Shown in pieces: positions 35,704 to 44,029 of a stretch of DNA of 64,000 nucleotides. Below the pieces are notes generated by a model, which ran no database searches, had not been told where the DNA came from, and saw only the letters and a program-made list of their open reading frames with translations. The DNA lies in NCBI RefSeq assembly GCF_000250675.2, contig NC_018681.1, forward strand, positions 8,184,001 through 8,248,000, given 5' to 3'. This DNA is from Nocardia brasiliensis ATCC 700358. Lineage in GTDB: Bacteria > Actinomycetota > Actinomycetes > Mycobacteriales > Mycobacteriaceae. The position numbers and the translations under genes were made by a program. Position 1 is the first letter of the stretch, and each line of letters opens with the position of its first letter.

Positions 35704-36141
35704 TCACCGCGGTGCGGGCGGCAGGCACTTGGTCCGGTTGACCTCGGCCAGGTGCAGGCTCGCCCGGGCGAGGTCGGGGCCGACCGACTCGATGGTGGCC
35801 TTCCCCTCGGCGATGGCCCGGTAACTCGCACCGATCGTGCCGAGATCCCCGGCCGCCTCGGCGGGCGCGATGGCTTTCAACTGCTCGAATTGGTCGGCGG
35901 CCCTGGCGTATTCCTCCGGCTTGATCTCCGCCTTCGTGCTCAGCTCTCGGGTGCTGCGCGACAGTTCCACCGTCGCCTGGCAGTAGTCGCCGGGCAGCGC
36001 ACCCGCGGATGCCACTGCGGCGCTGGTGGTTCCGGCGACCGTGCCGGGGCTCGCGGCACTGCCGCTGTCGTCGGAGCAACCCGCGCCCGCCGCCAGGACG
36101 AGTGCGGCCAGTGCGAGGGGGCAGAGTGTGCGGCGGTTCAT
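35704..36141 (-). CDS. Hypothetical lipoprotein
   Basis: 145 residues from ATG 36141 (GGAGGAA upstream). Probable lipobox at Cys22 (AGAGCSDD), Ala/Ser/Gly-rich linker, then a helical domain with two Cys (DYCQATVELSRSTREL and NRTKCLPPAPR) that may pair. No family recognised. On the same strand as the FAD monooxygenase 103 bases upstream and the hydrolase 31 bases downstream. Confidence 0.75.
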   Translation of the reverse strand: MNRRTLCPLALAALVLAAGAGCSDDSGSAASPGTVAGTTSAAVASAGALPGDYCQATVELSRSTRELSTKAEIKPEEYARAADQFEQLKAIAPAEAAGDLGTIGASYRAIAEGKATIESVGPDLARASLHLAEVNRTKCLPPAPR

Positions 36142-36244
36142 GGACGGTTCCTCCGGGAGTGGACAGCGGATGCTGTCACCGATACTTCGGGCCGGACGTC
36201 TCACCGACCTTTCACTCGCATCTCAGCAGACGCACCGCCGCGGC

Positions 36245-37834
36245 TCAGCACCGGTCGAGTAGCTGCCGCAGCACCGACCCGAGGCGCTCTGCCGGTTCCG
36301 CCACCATCTCCCTGCTGCGCCAGGCGATGACCTGGTCGGGACGGACGAGGACCGCGCCCGTAGCGTCGATGCCCGCCCGCGACGGCCATTCCGGCACTTC
36401 GATCACGGTGGCCGCCACCGGGATTCCCAGATTTGCCGCAGCTTGCTCGGCTGCCCGCACCCACGCCGCGCCGTCGGAACCGGCGAGCAGAACGACATTC
36501 GCGCCGACGAGGTCCAGCGTCGAGCGTTGGTCGCCGATCCAGAGATGCGGAAGTCGCGAACCCGGGGTGCCGTCCAGTACCAGCGCCACGTCCTCGGTGC
36601 CCGGCAACCGCGGATCGGGGTCGATCACGGCCGCCGAGTCGTAGCGGTACCCGAGTTGCACCACCGGAGCGGCCGCCATGCCGACGGCGGCCCGCGCCGG
36701 TCCGGCTGTCGGGCTGGCGTCCCAGTGCAATCGCGGGTGAGCCACCCGCAGCAGCGCCTGCGCCAAGGTGTCGGACGCGACCGATCGCCGCTCGGTCGCG
36801 TAGGTCGCCAGCAGGCCGGGTCCGGCTTGCCCGCGCAGCACCGCGGCCAGCTTCCACGCGAGATTGTGCGCGTCGGCCGCGCCGGTGTTCAGCCCGAACG
36901 CGCCCTGTGGCGGCACCGCGTGCGCCGCATCGCCGACGAGGAAGATCCGGCCCACCTGAAACTCGTCGGCGAGTAAACCCCGTGCGCGCCAAGGCAACCG
37001 GCTCAGTATCTCGAGTTCCAGCGCCGGGTCGCCGACGGCCGCGCGGATCAGAGCCCGGCAGTGTTCCGCGGTGAAGTCTTCGGCCGACTGACCGTCCTCC
37101 GGGCGGTAATCGGTATGGAAGATCCAGTCTTTCGCGCCGTCCACCGTCACGAACATGCCCGGCACCGGACCGGTGACATCGCAGGTGGTGAAGTGCCGAC
37201 CTCGCGTGTAGGGGCCCAGGTCGGCCCGGAAGAGCATGCTCATCTTCGGATTCCCCAGGGCCCCGGGGCCGGTCGTGCCGATGCCTAGTGCGGCGCGGAT
37301 ACCGCTGCGGACGCCGTCGGCGGCGATCAGGTACTCGGCCCGGACGGTCGTGCCGTCGTCCAGCTGCGCGGTGACGCCGGACTCATCCTGTTCGACCGAT
37401 CCCACCTGGGCCGAATACCGCAGGGTGGCACCGTATTCCATCGCGGCGGGAGCGAGCACCGAGTCCAGCCGGTCCTGCGCGCAGATGCCGCGGATCATCG
37501 CCGGGCCGATCTGACCGGGACCCCACCCGGTCCAGGTGGGTGGCGCAGCCGGGCCGTCCGGCAGTTGCACTTCGGCGAGCGTCGGACCGGAGAGCTTGCC
37601 GAGGCTGCCGCCCGACATGTCCACCGCGAGCGCGTCGACCGCATCGGCGAGCCCCGCCTGACGCAGGAATTCCATGGTGCGCGGCCCGAGCCCGGTGGCC
37701 CGGGGATGGATCGATCGCTCCGCCGCCTGCTCGACCACGAGGGCCGCGATGCCCCGCTGCGCCAGGAAAACCGCCGCGAACAGTCCGACCGACCCGCCAC
37801 CCACGATCAGCACGGGAACTCTCGTGTCAGTCAT
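36245..37834 (-). CDS. FAD-dependent aromatic monooxygenase
   Basis: 529 residues from ATG 37834. PHBH-type flavin hydroxylase: the FAD Rossmann loop PVLIVGGGSVGLFAAVFLAQRG (GGGSVG at 12-17), the DG motif IAADGVRSGIRAALG and the GD motif IFLVGDAAHAVPPQGAFGLNTGAADAHNLAWKL are all present. A thioredoxin-like C-terminal part (about 400-529) is like that of polyketide and phenol hydroxylases. Substrate is probably an aromatic compound. Divergent from a TetR regulator with paired repeats between them, implying induction by the substrate or a related molecule. Confidence 0.92.
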   Translation of the reverse strand: MTDTRVPVLIVGGGSVGLFAAVFLAQRGIAALVVEQAAERSIHPRATGLGPRTMEFLRQAGLADAVDALAVDMSGGSLGKLSGPTLAEVQLPDGPAAPPTWTGWGPGQIGPAMIRGICAQDRLDSVLAPAAMEYGATLRYSAQVGSVEQDESGVTAQLDDGTTVRAEYLIAADGVRSGIRAALGIGTTGPGALGNPKMSMLFRADLGPYTRGRHFTTCDVTGPVPGMFVTVDGAKDWIFHTDYRPEDGQSAEDFTAEHCRALIRAAVGDPALELEILSRLPWRARGLLADEFQVGRIFLVGDAAHAVPPQGAFGLNTGAADAHNLAWKLAAVLRGQAGPGLLATYATERRSVASDTLAQALLRVAHPRLHWDASPTAGPARAAVGMAAAPVVQLGYRYDSAAVIDPDPRLPGTEDVALVLDGTPGSRLPHLWIGDQRSTLDLVGANVVLLAGSDGAAWVRAAEQAAANLGIPVAATVIEVPEWPSRAGIDATGAVLVRPDQVIAWRSREMVAEPAERLGSVLRQLLDRC

Positions 37835-37844
37835 CCGCACTCCT

Positions 37845-37883
37845 TATGGATACACCGTCCTCAATATGGATACACTGTAGCCA
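37845..37883. promoter_or_regulatory. Likely TetR operator (paired repeats)
   Basis: TATGGATACACYGT occurs at 37845-37858 and 37865-37878, twenty bases apart. The second copy sits in the palindrome TGGATACACTGTAGCCA (37867-37883), where TGG-N-TACA-N-TGTA-N-CCA is symmetric. Located between the divergent monooxygenase and TetR genes. Confidence 0.65.
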
Positions 37884-37915
37884 TAGCTAGCGACGGATCG
37901 CAACGAAGGGAAACG

Positions 37916-38632
37916 ATGACGAACTCGCCGCCGCCGGCCGCGCTGGTCTGGACCAAGGCGCAGCGCGCCCCCAGCCGCCGCGCCCCCAGCGTGGACCGCA
38001 TCGTGCGCACCGCCGTCGAAATCGCCGATCGAGAGGGCCTCGACGCGGTGTCCATGCGCCGGGTCGCCAGCGCGCTCGCCTCCGGCACCGCGTCGCTGTA
38101 CCGCTATGTGGCGGGGCGCGACGATCTGCTCGACCTGATGATCGACGCGGTGCACGGCGCAGCGCCGCTGCCCGCGCTCACGGGTGACTGGCGCACTGAC
38201 CTGCGGGCCGTGGCCGAGCACACCCGCGCGACCCTGATCCGGCATCCGTGGCTCGGCACCGAACTCACCGGCAGGCCCGCGCTCGGCGCGAATTCGCTAC
38301 GACTGCATGACATCGCGCTCGAGGCGGCTGGGTCGTTCACCCGCGACATCACCCTCGCGGCGGCCATCGTCGACACCGTCCAGGCCTATGTCTTCGGTGC
38401 CGTGGCCCAGCAACTGGCCGAGGAAAAGGCCCAGCGCCGAACGGGACTCACCGAGGCGCAGTGGCAGCAGTCGGTCGCGCCTTATATTCGCGGCGTCCTC
38501 GACAGCGGCGACTATCCCGAGTTCGCCAGGCGGGTGCGCGAGGCGGCCGATCCTGATGCGGCGCAGCGCTTCACGTTCGGACTGGACTGTGTGCTCGACG
38601 GGATCGCCGCCCGTCGACCGGATCAGTTGTAG
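37916..38632 (+). CDS. TetR-family regulator (TetR_C class)
   Basis: 238 residues. The helix-turn-helix lies at about 25-75 (VDRIVRTAVEIADREGLDAVSMRRVASALASGTASLYRYVAGRDDLLDLMID), preceded by a 25-residue basic arm. The C-terminal domain (TGDWRTDLRAVAEHTRATLIRHPWLGTELTGRPALGANSLRL) belongs to the tetracycline-repressor-like C class. Divergent from the FAD monooxygenase, which it likely represses, as in tetR/tetX-like pairs. The last 10 bases overlap the convergent membrane-protein gene. Confidence 0.92.
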   Translation: MTNSPPPAALVWTKAQRAPSRRAPSVDRIVRTAVEIADREGLDAVSMRRVASALASGTASLYRYVAGRDDLLDLMIDAVHGAAPLPALTGDWRTDLRAVAEHTRATLIRHPWLGTELTGRPALGANSLRLHDIALEAAGSFTRDITLAAAIVDTVQAYVFGAVAQQLAEEKAQRRTGLTEAQWQQSVAPYIRGVLDSGDYPEFARRVREAADPDAAQRFTFGLDCVLDGIAARRPDQL

Positions 38633-40053
38633 GACTTGCCGACTCCGTCGAGCAGCCGCTCCAATGTATCGAAGGTGGGCGTGGTGATCACGTCGGCCAG
38701 GTCGGGCGCGACTCGCACGTTGTGCTCCGCCGCCACCGCGGCGAACTGGGCGGCAGCACCGGTGCGGAAGCCGTGTTCGGCGGCCAGCCGCTGCAATTCG
38801 GGGTCGGTGGCCAGCAGCCGCCCGATCCGGTCGCCCGGCTCGCCGAACGGCACCAGCGTGTGCCGGGACAGGATGGTCGGCGTCGGGTACAGCATCGTCA
38901 TCTCGGGCTTCAGCAGCCCGCGCACCGCGGCGTCGATGAACTGCGCCTCGTACATCCAGACCAGCGGCGTCGGTCCCATCCCGGTCGCGAGGTAGGTCTC
39001 GAACGGCCCCTCGCTACTGCTCTGGGTGTACCCCTGGCCGACGAAAAGCCGTGCCACCGTGGGCAAGATGTTCTCCTCGGCGGAACCGCCCTGCACGATG
39101 GTGTTGTTGTTCGCGACGTAGCCCGCGATGGCGAGGTACATCGCGGCCGAGTTGGAGCTGCGCGGATCGGTCGTGGAGATCAGCACATTCTTGCTCGTGG
39201 GGTACACGTCGTTCGCCGCGAGCTGATCCCACCGCGTGTTGTTGCCGACCATCCGCAGGTACGGCCCCATGTCGAAGGTCGGCACCGGACCCTGGTGCAC
39301 CACACCGGATTTGGCCAGCAGGTCGGCGATCGGTGTGAACGTCGCGATGGCCAGCGGCGAGGAGAACGGGATGTACTTCGTACTCACGTTGCGCTGCCGC
39401 TGGATTCGCTCGGCGGCCTGCTCGCTGGACGGAAAGGCGAAGTCGTACTTCGCCAGATCCACCGACGTGGCGATCTGCCGCGAACCCGCCGAATCCACCT
39501 CCGCCCGCAGGCCGTGGCGCGCGAGCGCGTCGATCACCTTCGGATCCTGGAAGAACGACATCTTCTCCGAGCCGATCACACCGCGCACCACCGCGAGCGG
39601 GGCCACCGGCGCGGCGGTCGTCGACGACGAGTTCGGCTGCCGCACCGCCAATGCCACAGCGACGACGGTCACCACGACCAGCGCGGCCACCACCGCGCCG
39701 ACGACGGCGGGCACGAAACGCTTACTCGCCGACCACGGTTCACGCAGATCGTCGGATTCCACCGACTCGGGCGAGGCGTCGCGGGGCGCGGCATTTCCCC
39801 TGCGCGTCTTCACCTTTCCCACCGACGCGGCCGGTGTCGGCGTGCTCGCCTCGGGCGCCAGCTGCCGGCGCGCGAACCGCTCGACCAGAATCGGCACGAA
39901 CTGGCGCACCGGATGTCCTTCGAACCGCCTGCGTCCCGCCCCCACCACGGCTTCGATGTGTTCGGCCGAGTATGTGCCACCGAAGTTTTCGACCAACCGC
40001 TCCGTCATCTGACGGATCGCCTGTTCCTCCCGAACAGTGTCGGCAACCACCAC
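38623..40053 (-). CDS. Three-helix-bundle domain + TM + solute-binding-like protein
   Basis: 476 residues from GTG 40053, chosen because GAGGAG lies five bases upstream; ATG 40074 is possible. Residues about 5-65 (EEQAIRQMTERLVENFGGTYSAEHIEAVVGAGRRRFEGHPVRQFVPILVERFARRQL) match the three-helix-bundle dimerisation domain seen at the N-terminus of actinobacterial arsenate reductases and phosphatases. A Ser/Ala/Pro linker, one membrane helix (about 113-138) and a Ser/Thr spacer follow. The outer 320 residues read as a type II periplasmic-binding-like domain (VVRGVIGSEKMSFFQDPKVIDALARHGLRAEV...YDFAFPSSEQAAERI...STKYIPFSSPLAIATFTP). No transporter subunits are next to it. Function unknown. Confidence 0.82.
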   Translation of the reverse strand: MVVADTVREEQAIRQMTERLVENFGGTYSAEHIEAVVGAGRRRFEGHPVRQFVPILVERFARRQLAPEASTPTPAASVGKVKTRRGNAAPRDASPESVESDDLREPWSASKRFVPAVVGAVVAALVVVTVVAVALAVRQPNSSSTTAAPVAPLAVVRGVIGSEKMSFFQDPKVIDALARHGLRAEVDSAGSRQIATSVDLAKYDFAFPSSEQAAERIQRQRNVSTKYIPFSSPLAIATFTPIADLLAKSGVVHQGPVPTFDMGPYLRMVGNNTRWDQLAANDVYPTSKNVLISTTDPRSSNSAAMYLAIAGYVANNNTIVQGGSAEENILPTVARLFVGQGYTQSSSEGPFETYLATGMGPTPLVWMYEAQFIDAAVRGLLKPEMTMLYPTPTILSRHTLVPFGEPGDRIGRLLATDPELQRLAAEHGFRTGAAAQFAAVAAEHNVRVAPDLADVITTPTFDTLERLLDGVGKSYN

Positions 40054-40295
40054 AAATCTCCTCGGCACGTCCATCGGATCACGTCTCGCGACGGCCCGCC
40101 CGGTCTGTCGCGCCGGCCAACCCTAGCCGCAACCGAGGCAGGGAAAAGGCGGCCGAACGGGCCTGCGCGCAGAAATTCAGGACAACCTCGCCGGGGCGCC
40201 ATCCCCCGTTGCACTCGCGTTTGCCGAGTCGGCCCGAGCGCGCGGATGCGTCGAAGGGCTATCGTCGGCAGCAGTCGCGGAACAAGGAGATGCTC

Positions 40296-41099
40296 ATGGG
40301 TCGGACCGCAGTTGTCACCGGTGCTTCGTCGGGGATCGGGAAGGCGACGGCCGCGGCGTTGGTGACGCGCGGCTATCGCGTGATCGGGACCAGCCGCAAA
40401 CCCGAGGGCATCGAGCCCGACGCGCAGGTGCCCGGCGTGGAATATCGCGCGCTCGACCTGACCGACAACGCCTCGATCGCGGCGTTCGTCGCGGGGCTCG
40501 GCGAGGTCGACGTGCTGGTCAACAATGCGGGCGAAAGCCAGGCGGGGCCGCTGGCCGAACTACCGACGGATGCGGTGGAGCGACTGTTCCGGCTGAACGT
40601 GCTCGGGCCGATCGCACTCACCCAGGCGGTGCTGCCCGGCATGCGCGAGCGCCGCTACGGCCGGGTGGTGATGGTGGGTTCGATGATCGCCAGCTTCCCG
40701 ATGCCGTATCGCTCGTCCTACGGCGCGACCAAAGCGGCGCTGAAGGGCTTCGCGGTGGCGGCGCGGTTCGAGGAGTCGCCGTTCGGCGTGTGGCTCACCA
40801 CCGTCGAGCCGGGCCAGATCAACACCGGGCTGCGCGAACGGCGGACCAAGTACCTCGACGAAGGGTCGCCGCACACCGCAGACTTCACCCGCCTCATCGC
40901 GAAACTCGATGAGGCGCAAGGAAAAGGGATCACCGCGGACAAAGTCGCAGACACCATCGTGCGGGCGATCGAAGCCGACCGCCCGCAACCGCTCTACGCC
41001 GTGGGCAGCAATGCGCCCGTCATGTTCGGGGTACGGCGACTGTTGCCGCGCACGGTGCTGGAGCGACTGATCGCCCGCGTGCACGGCCTGTCGCGGTAG
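40296..41099 (+). CDS. Short-chain dehydrogenase/reductase
   Basis: 267 residues. Classical SDR: cofactor loop TAVVTGASSGIGKATA, NNAG at DVLVNNAGES, catalytic Ser in MVGSMIASFP and YxxxK as YGATK. The start region TSRKPEG suggests NADP preference. ATG 40296 with AAGGAG upstream. Substrate unknown. Convergent with dps. Confidence 0.9.
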   Translation: MGRTAVVTGASSGIGKATAAALVTRGYRVIGTSRKPEGIEPDAQVPGVEYRALDLTDNASIAAFVAGLGEVDVLVNNAGESQAGPLAELPTDAVERLFRLNVLGPIALTQAVLPGMRERRYGRVVMVGSMIASFPMPYRSSYGATKAALKGFAVAARFEESPFGVWLTTVEPGQINTGLRERRTKYLDEGSPHTADFTRLIAKLDEAQGKGITADKVADTIVRAIEADRPQPLYAVGSNAPVMFGVRRLLPRTVLERLIARVHGLSR

Positions 41100-41109
41100 T
41101 CCGTCGCAC

Positions 41110-41586
41110 TCAGCTCGCCAGCTGTGCCTGCCACATCCAGTGCAATTGCTCCAGCCGGGCAGCGAAGCCGATGAACAGATCCTGGGTCACCGGGTCGGCC
41201 TTCTCCGTCGTCTCGATCCGCTCGCGCAGCCGGGTGATCACCGCTGCGAGGTTCGCCACGACCTGGCTGATGACCTCGGTGTCCTGCTGCCAGCCGTCGG
41301 GGAAGCCCGCCGCGCCCGACTCCTTGGCGACGGTCTCGGCCCGGCCGTCCGGGCTGACGCCGATCGCGGTGGCCCGCTCGGCTGCCGCATCGGTGAAGTC
41401 GCGCGCCGCCGTCACCAATTCGTCCAGCGCCAGGTGCACCGACCGGAAGTTCCGCCCGACCACGTTCCAGTGCGCCTGCTTCGCGATCAGGGACAGATCG
41501 ATCAGGTCGACCACCGTGGCGCGCAGCGTCTCCCCCGTGATCTTCTGCTGTTCCGGGTCGAGGGTGCTGGTGATGGGCTGAGTCAT
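41110..41586 (-). CDS. dps: Dps-family ferritin-like protein
   Basis: 158 residues, standard size. Protects DNA and stores iron by oxidising Fe2+ with H2O2 in a dodecamer. The inter-subunit ferroxidase site is in KQAHWNVVGRNFRSVHLALDELVTA: His39, His51 and Asp55. No long basic tail for DNA binding; a short polar N-terminus only. Probably induced in starvation or oxidative stress by family. Confidence 0.93.
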   Translation of the reverse strand: MTQPITSTLDPEQQKITGETLRATVVDLIDLSLIAKQAHWNVVGRNFRSVHLALDELVTAARDFTDAAAERATAIGVSPDGRAETVAKESGAAGFPDGWQQDTEVISQVVANLAAVITRLRERIETTEKADPVTQDLFIGFAARLEQLHWMWQAQLAS

Positions 41587-41656
41587 CGTTCACGCCTTTC
41601 TTGTCGGAGCCATGTCACCGACTGCCTACCCCGATCCGCGGCGCTGAATCCCCCGC

Positions 41657-42592
41657 TCACCAGTGACGCGCGCCATGTGACTCGAGTCGCGCGGCATGTG
41701 CGGCAAGGATCCCGGCCGCGCCGGCCGGTGGCGTCTGTTTGCGCCAGATCGCCCGGAACTTCCTGCTCAGCACCACCGGCCCGGCCACGCACACCTCGAC
41801 GAGGGCGCCGCTGGCCAGGTCGCCGGCCGCGATCAACCGGCTCAGCACCGCGGGCGCGACGGCCGAGCGCGCGGCGGCACAGATCGCGACCGCGGACCCC
41901 AGTTCCGCCGCGGGCCGAGCCGGCTGGCACTCCGCCCCGAGGATCTCCCACACCGTGTCCCTGGTCCCCGAGCCCTGCTCGCGCCACAGCAGCGGCGTCG
42001 TCGCCAGCTCACGCAGCGTCACCGGTTTCCGGCGGCGCGCCCACGGGTGCGACTGCCCCACGACGACCACCAGTTCGTCCGCGCCGAGCACCCGGCTGCC
42101 GAGACCGGGCGGCGGATGCGGTCCCTCCACGAACCCGATATCGGCCACCCCGTCGCGGACCAGCGCCTCGACGTGCCTGGTGTTGTCCACTTCCAGCGAT
42201 ACCGCCACCTCGGGGCAGCTGGCACGCAAGGCGTTGAGCCACTGCGGAATCCGATGATCCGCGATGGTCTTCGAGGCCGCGACCCGCAAATGGGGCACCT
42301 CCGCCGCGTGCAGCGCCGCCACCCCGGCGTTGAAGGACCGCGCGGCCTCCAGCACCAGCCGGGCGTGCGCCACCACCGAGCGCCCGGCCTCGGTCAGCTC
42401 CGACCCGGTCGGGCCGCGATCCAGCAGCCGTAACCGCAATCGCCGCTCCAACGCGCTGACCCGCATACTCGCCGCGGGCTGACTGATCCCGTGCTGCCGC
42501 GCCGCAGCCCCCAGACTGCCCAGTTCCGCCACGGACACCAGCAGATCCAGCACGTCCAACTCTGGTGTCCCCGGCGGTAGCCTCATAACCAT
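41657..42592 (-). CDS. LysR-family regulator, YeiE/CysL-like
   Basis: 311 residues (ATG 42592; ATG 42586 is equally possible). Helix-turn-helix: LVSVAELGSLGAAARQHGISQPAASMRVSALERRLRLRLLDRGPTGSELTEAG. Divergent from a YeiH-type gene, as yeiE is from yeiH in enterobacteria and cysL in Bacillus, so it likely controls that transporter in response to a sulfur oxyanion. Shared promoter holds LysR-type dyads. Confidence 0.88.
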   Translation of the reverse strand: MVMRLPPGTPELDVLDLLVSVAELGSLGAAARQHGISQPAASMRVSALERRLRLRLLDRGPTGSELTEAGRSVVAHARLVLEAARSFNAGVAALHAAEVPHLRVAASKTIADHRIPQWLNALRASCPEVAVSLEVDNTRHVEALVRDGVADIGFVEGPHPPPGLGSRVLGADELVVVVGQSHPWARRRKPVTLRELATTPLLWREQGSGTRDTVWEILGAECQPARPAAELGSAVAICAAARSAVAPAVLSRLIAAGDLASGALVEVCVAGPVVLSRKFRAIWRKQTPPAGAAGILAAHAARLESHGARHW

Positions 42593-42600
42593 CGATTATG
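42584..42600. promoter_or_regulatory. LysR-type dyad in the yeiE-like/yeiH promoter
   Basis: CATAA-CCATCGA-TTATG, a 17-base inverted repeat with T-N11-A geometry, overlaps the regulator's start codons. A second, looser dyad CTTAT-N10-TATGAG lies at about 42656-42676. Confidence 0.45.
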
Positions 42601-42731
42601 TGTGACGACGACCACTCCGACATCCCCACAACGGCACACACCCCCATCAGCCGCGCTTATCAGTTCCGGTTATGAGGTAGTGCCGGATCGGTGGGTACTG
42701 CGGGTTCTCGGGCGGATCGAATGTTGTAGGG

Positions 42732-43688
42732 GTGACACGCTTCAGACGGTTCGGGCCGGGTTTGCTGCTGGCGGCGGGGATAGCGACGGTGGCCACCCTG
42801 CTCGGTCGCATGGTGCCGGTGATCGGCGCTCCGGTGCTCGCACTGGTCATCGGCGCGGTGGTCAGTGCCGTTGGGCGGGGGGCGGTTTCGGATACGGGCC
42901 GGTTCGGAGCAGGCTTGATCGCGACCAGGAAGCGGCTTCTCGGGGCCGCGATCGTGCTGCTGGGCCTGGGGCTGCCGGTGGGATCGGTGCTGACGGTCGG
43001 GCGGGACACCGCCGTGGTCCTGATCGGCACCCTGGTGGTCGGCGCGACGGCCGCGGTCGTCATCGGGAGAATGCTTGCGCTGGAACGGGAATCGGCGACA
43101 CTGGTGGCCGTCGGCACGACGATCTGCGGCGCTTCGGCGATCGCCGCGGCGACGGCGGTGCTGAAACCACACCGGGACCGGGTGGCGTACGCGCTCGGCA
43201 CCATCTTCGTCTTCAATGTCGTTGCCGTGCTGGCCTATCCGCCACTGGGCCGCGTGCTCGGCCTGTCCCAGGAAGCGTTCGGGCTGTGGGCAGGCACCGC
43301 GATCAACGACACCTCGTCGGTGCTCGCCGCCGGGGTGATGTTCGGTCCCGCCGCCGCGCACTTCGCGGTGATCGTGAAACTCGTCCGCAGCCTGATGATC
43401 GTGCCGATGTGCCTGGGGCTCTATTTCACCAAGCGCCGCACCGATACCGACGCGAGCGCCAAAAGCACCGTCCTGCACTCTTTTCCACTGTTCGTGGTGC
43501 TGTTCCTCGTCGCCTCGGTGATCGCCGGACTCGGCGTGCTGCCCGACGCGGCGGCTCCGGCGCTCGCCCACCTCAGCGCGTGGCTGATCGCCGCGGTCCT
43601 CGCCTCGATCGGCACCTCGCTCACCTGGCGGCAGCTGCGCAGCGCCGGCGGGCCAGGTCGACGACCGGGCGGCTCAGCATGCCGCTGA
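42732..43688 (+). pseudogene. YeiH-type putative sulfate exporter, C-terminally truncated
   Basis: 318 codons, about nine membrane helices in the UPF0324/YeiH pattern (GLLLAAGIATVATLLGRM, the signature TTICGASAIAAATAVLKPH and WAGTAINDTSSVLAAG). The last homologous residues are LTWRQLRSAGG (about base 43652); normal family members then have one more membrane helix. Here the frame instead reads PGRRPGGSACR, which is antisense of the neighbouring aminotransferase remnant. The 3' end has evidently been lost in a deletion. A protein lacking the final helix might still be made, so loss of function is likely but not certain. Confidence 0.8.
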
Positions 43689-43944
43689 ACAGGTGGTCGA
43701 GCTCGCCCACCTGCCGCCGGACCGTCGCGACGATCTCCGGATGCGCGTGCCCGAGAATCGCGCTCATCTGACCGGACGTGAAATCCAGTATCTCCCTGCC
43801 ACTTTCGGTGTATAGAAAGCTCCCGGCGGCCCGGGAGATGATCTCCGGACTGAAGGCGCCCGCACCCGCGTAGCGCACGAGATGACGGTCGGCATCACGC
43901 CAGAATTCGGTCGCGGACAGTGGCGCGGCGGTGGAGGAAGCCAT
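43621..43944 (-). pseudogene. N-terminal remnant of a class III aminotransferase
   Basis: 107 codons from ATG 43944. The intact part (ATEFWRDADRHLVRYAGAGAFSPEIISRAAGSFLYTESGREILDFTSGQMSAILGHAHPEIVATVRRQVGELDHLFSGMLSRPVVDLARR) is the N-terminus of a PLP-dependent 2,2-dialkylglycine-decarboxylase-like aminotransferase, normally about 430 residues. It stops after LARR near base 43645 and runs into antisense yeiH sequence. The PLP-binding lysine and most of the enzyme are missing. Divergent from an intact LysR gene, presumably its former regulator. Confidence 0.85.
43644..43653. other. Deletion junction with short homology
   Basis: The last YeiH-like codons (AGG) and the last aminotransferase codons (LARR, antisense) share bases 43644-43653, GCCGGCGGGC. 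Two convergent genes each lose their 3' end exactly here, as expected from a microhomology-mediated deletion. Confidence 0.7.
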
Positions 43945-44029
43945 GCACCGACGGTAAGGCGGCGCGAGCGACACGTCCATCTCACAATTCCGGCTGTGCT
44001 GTACGGCTGAGCCGAACAACAATGGACCC

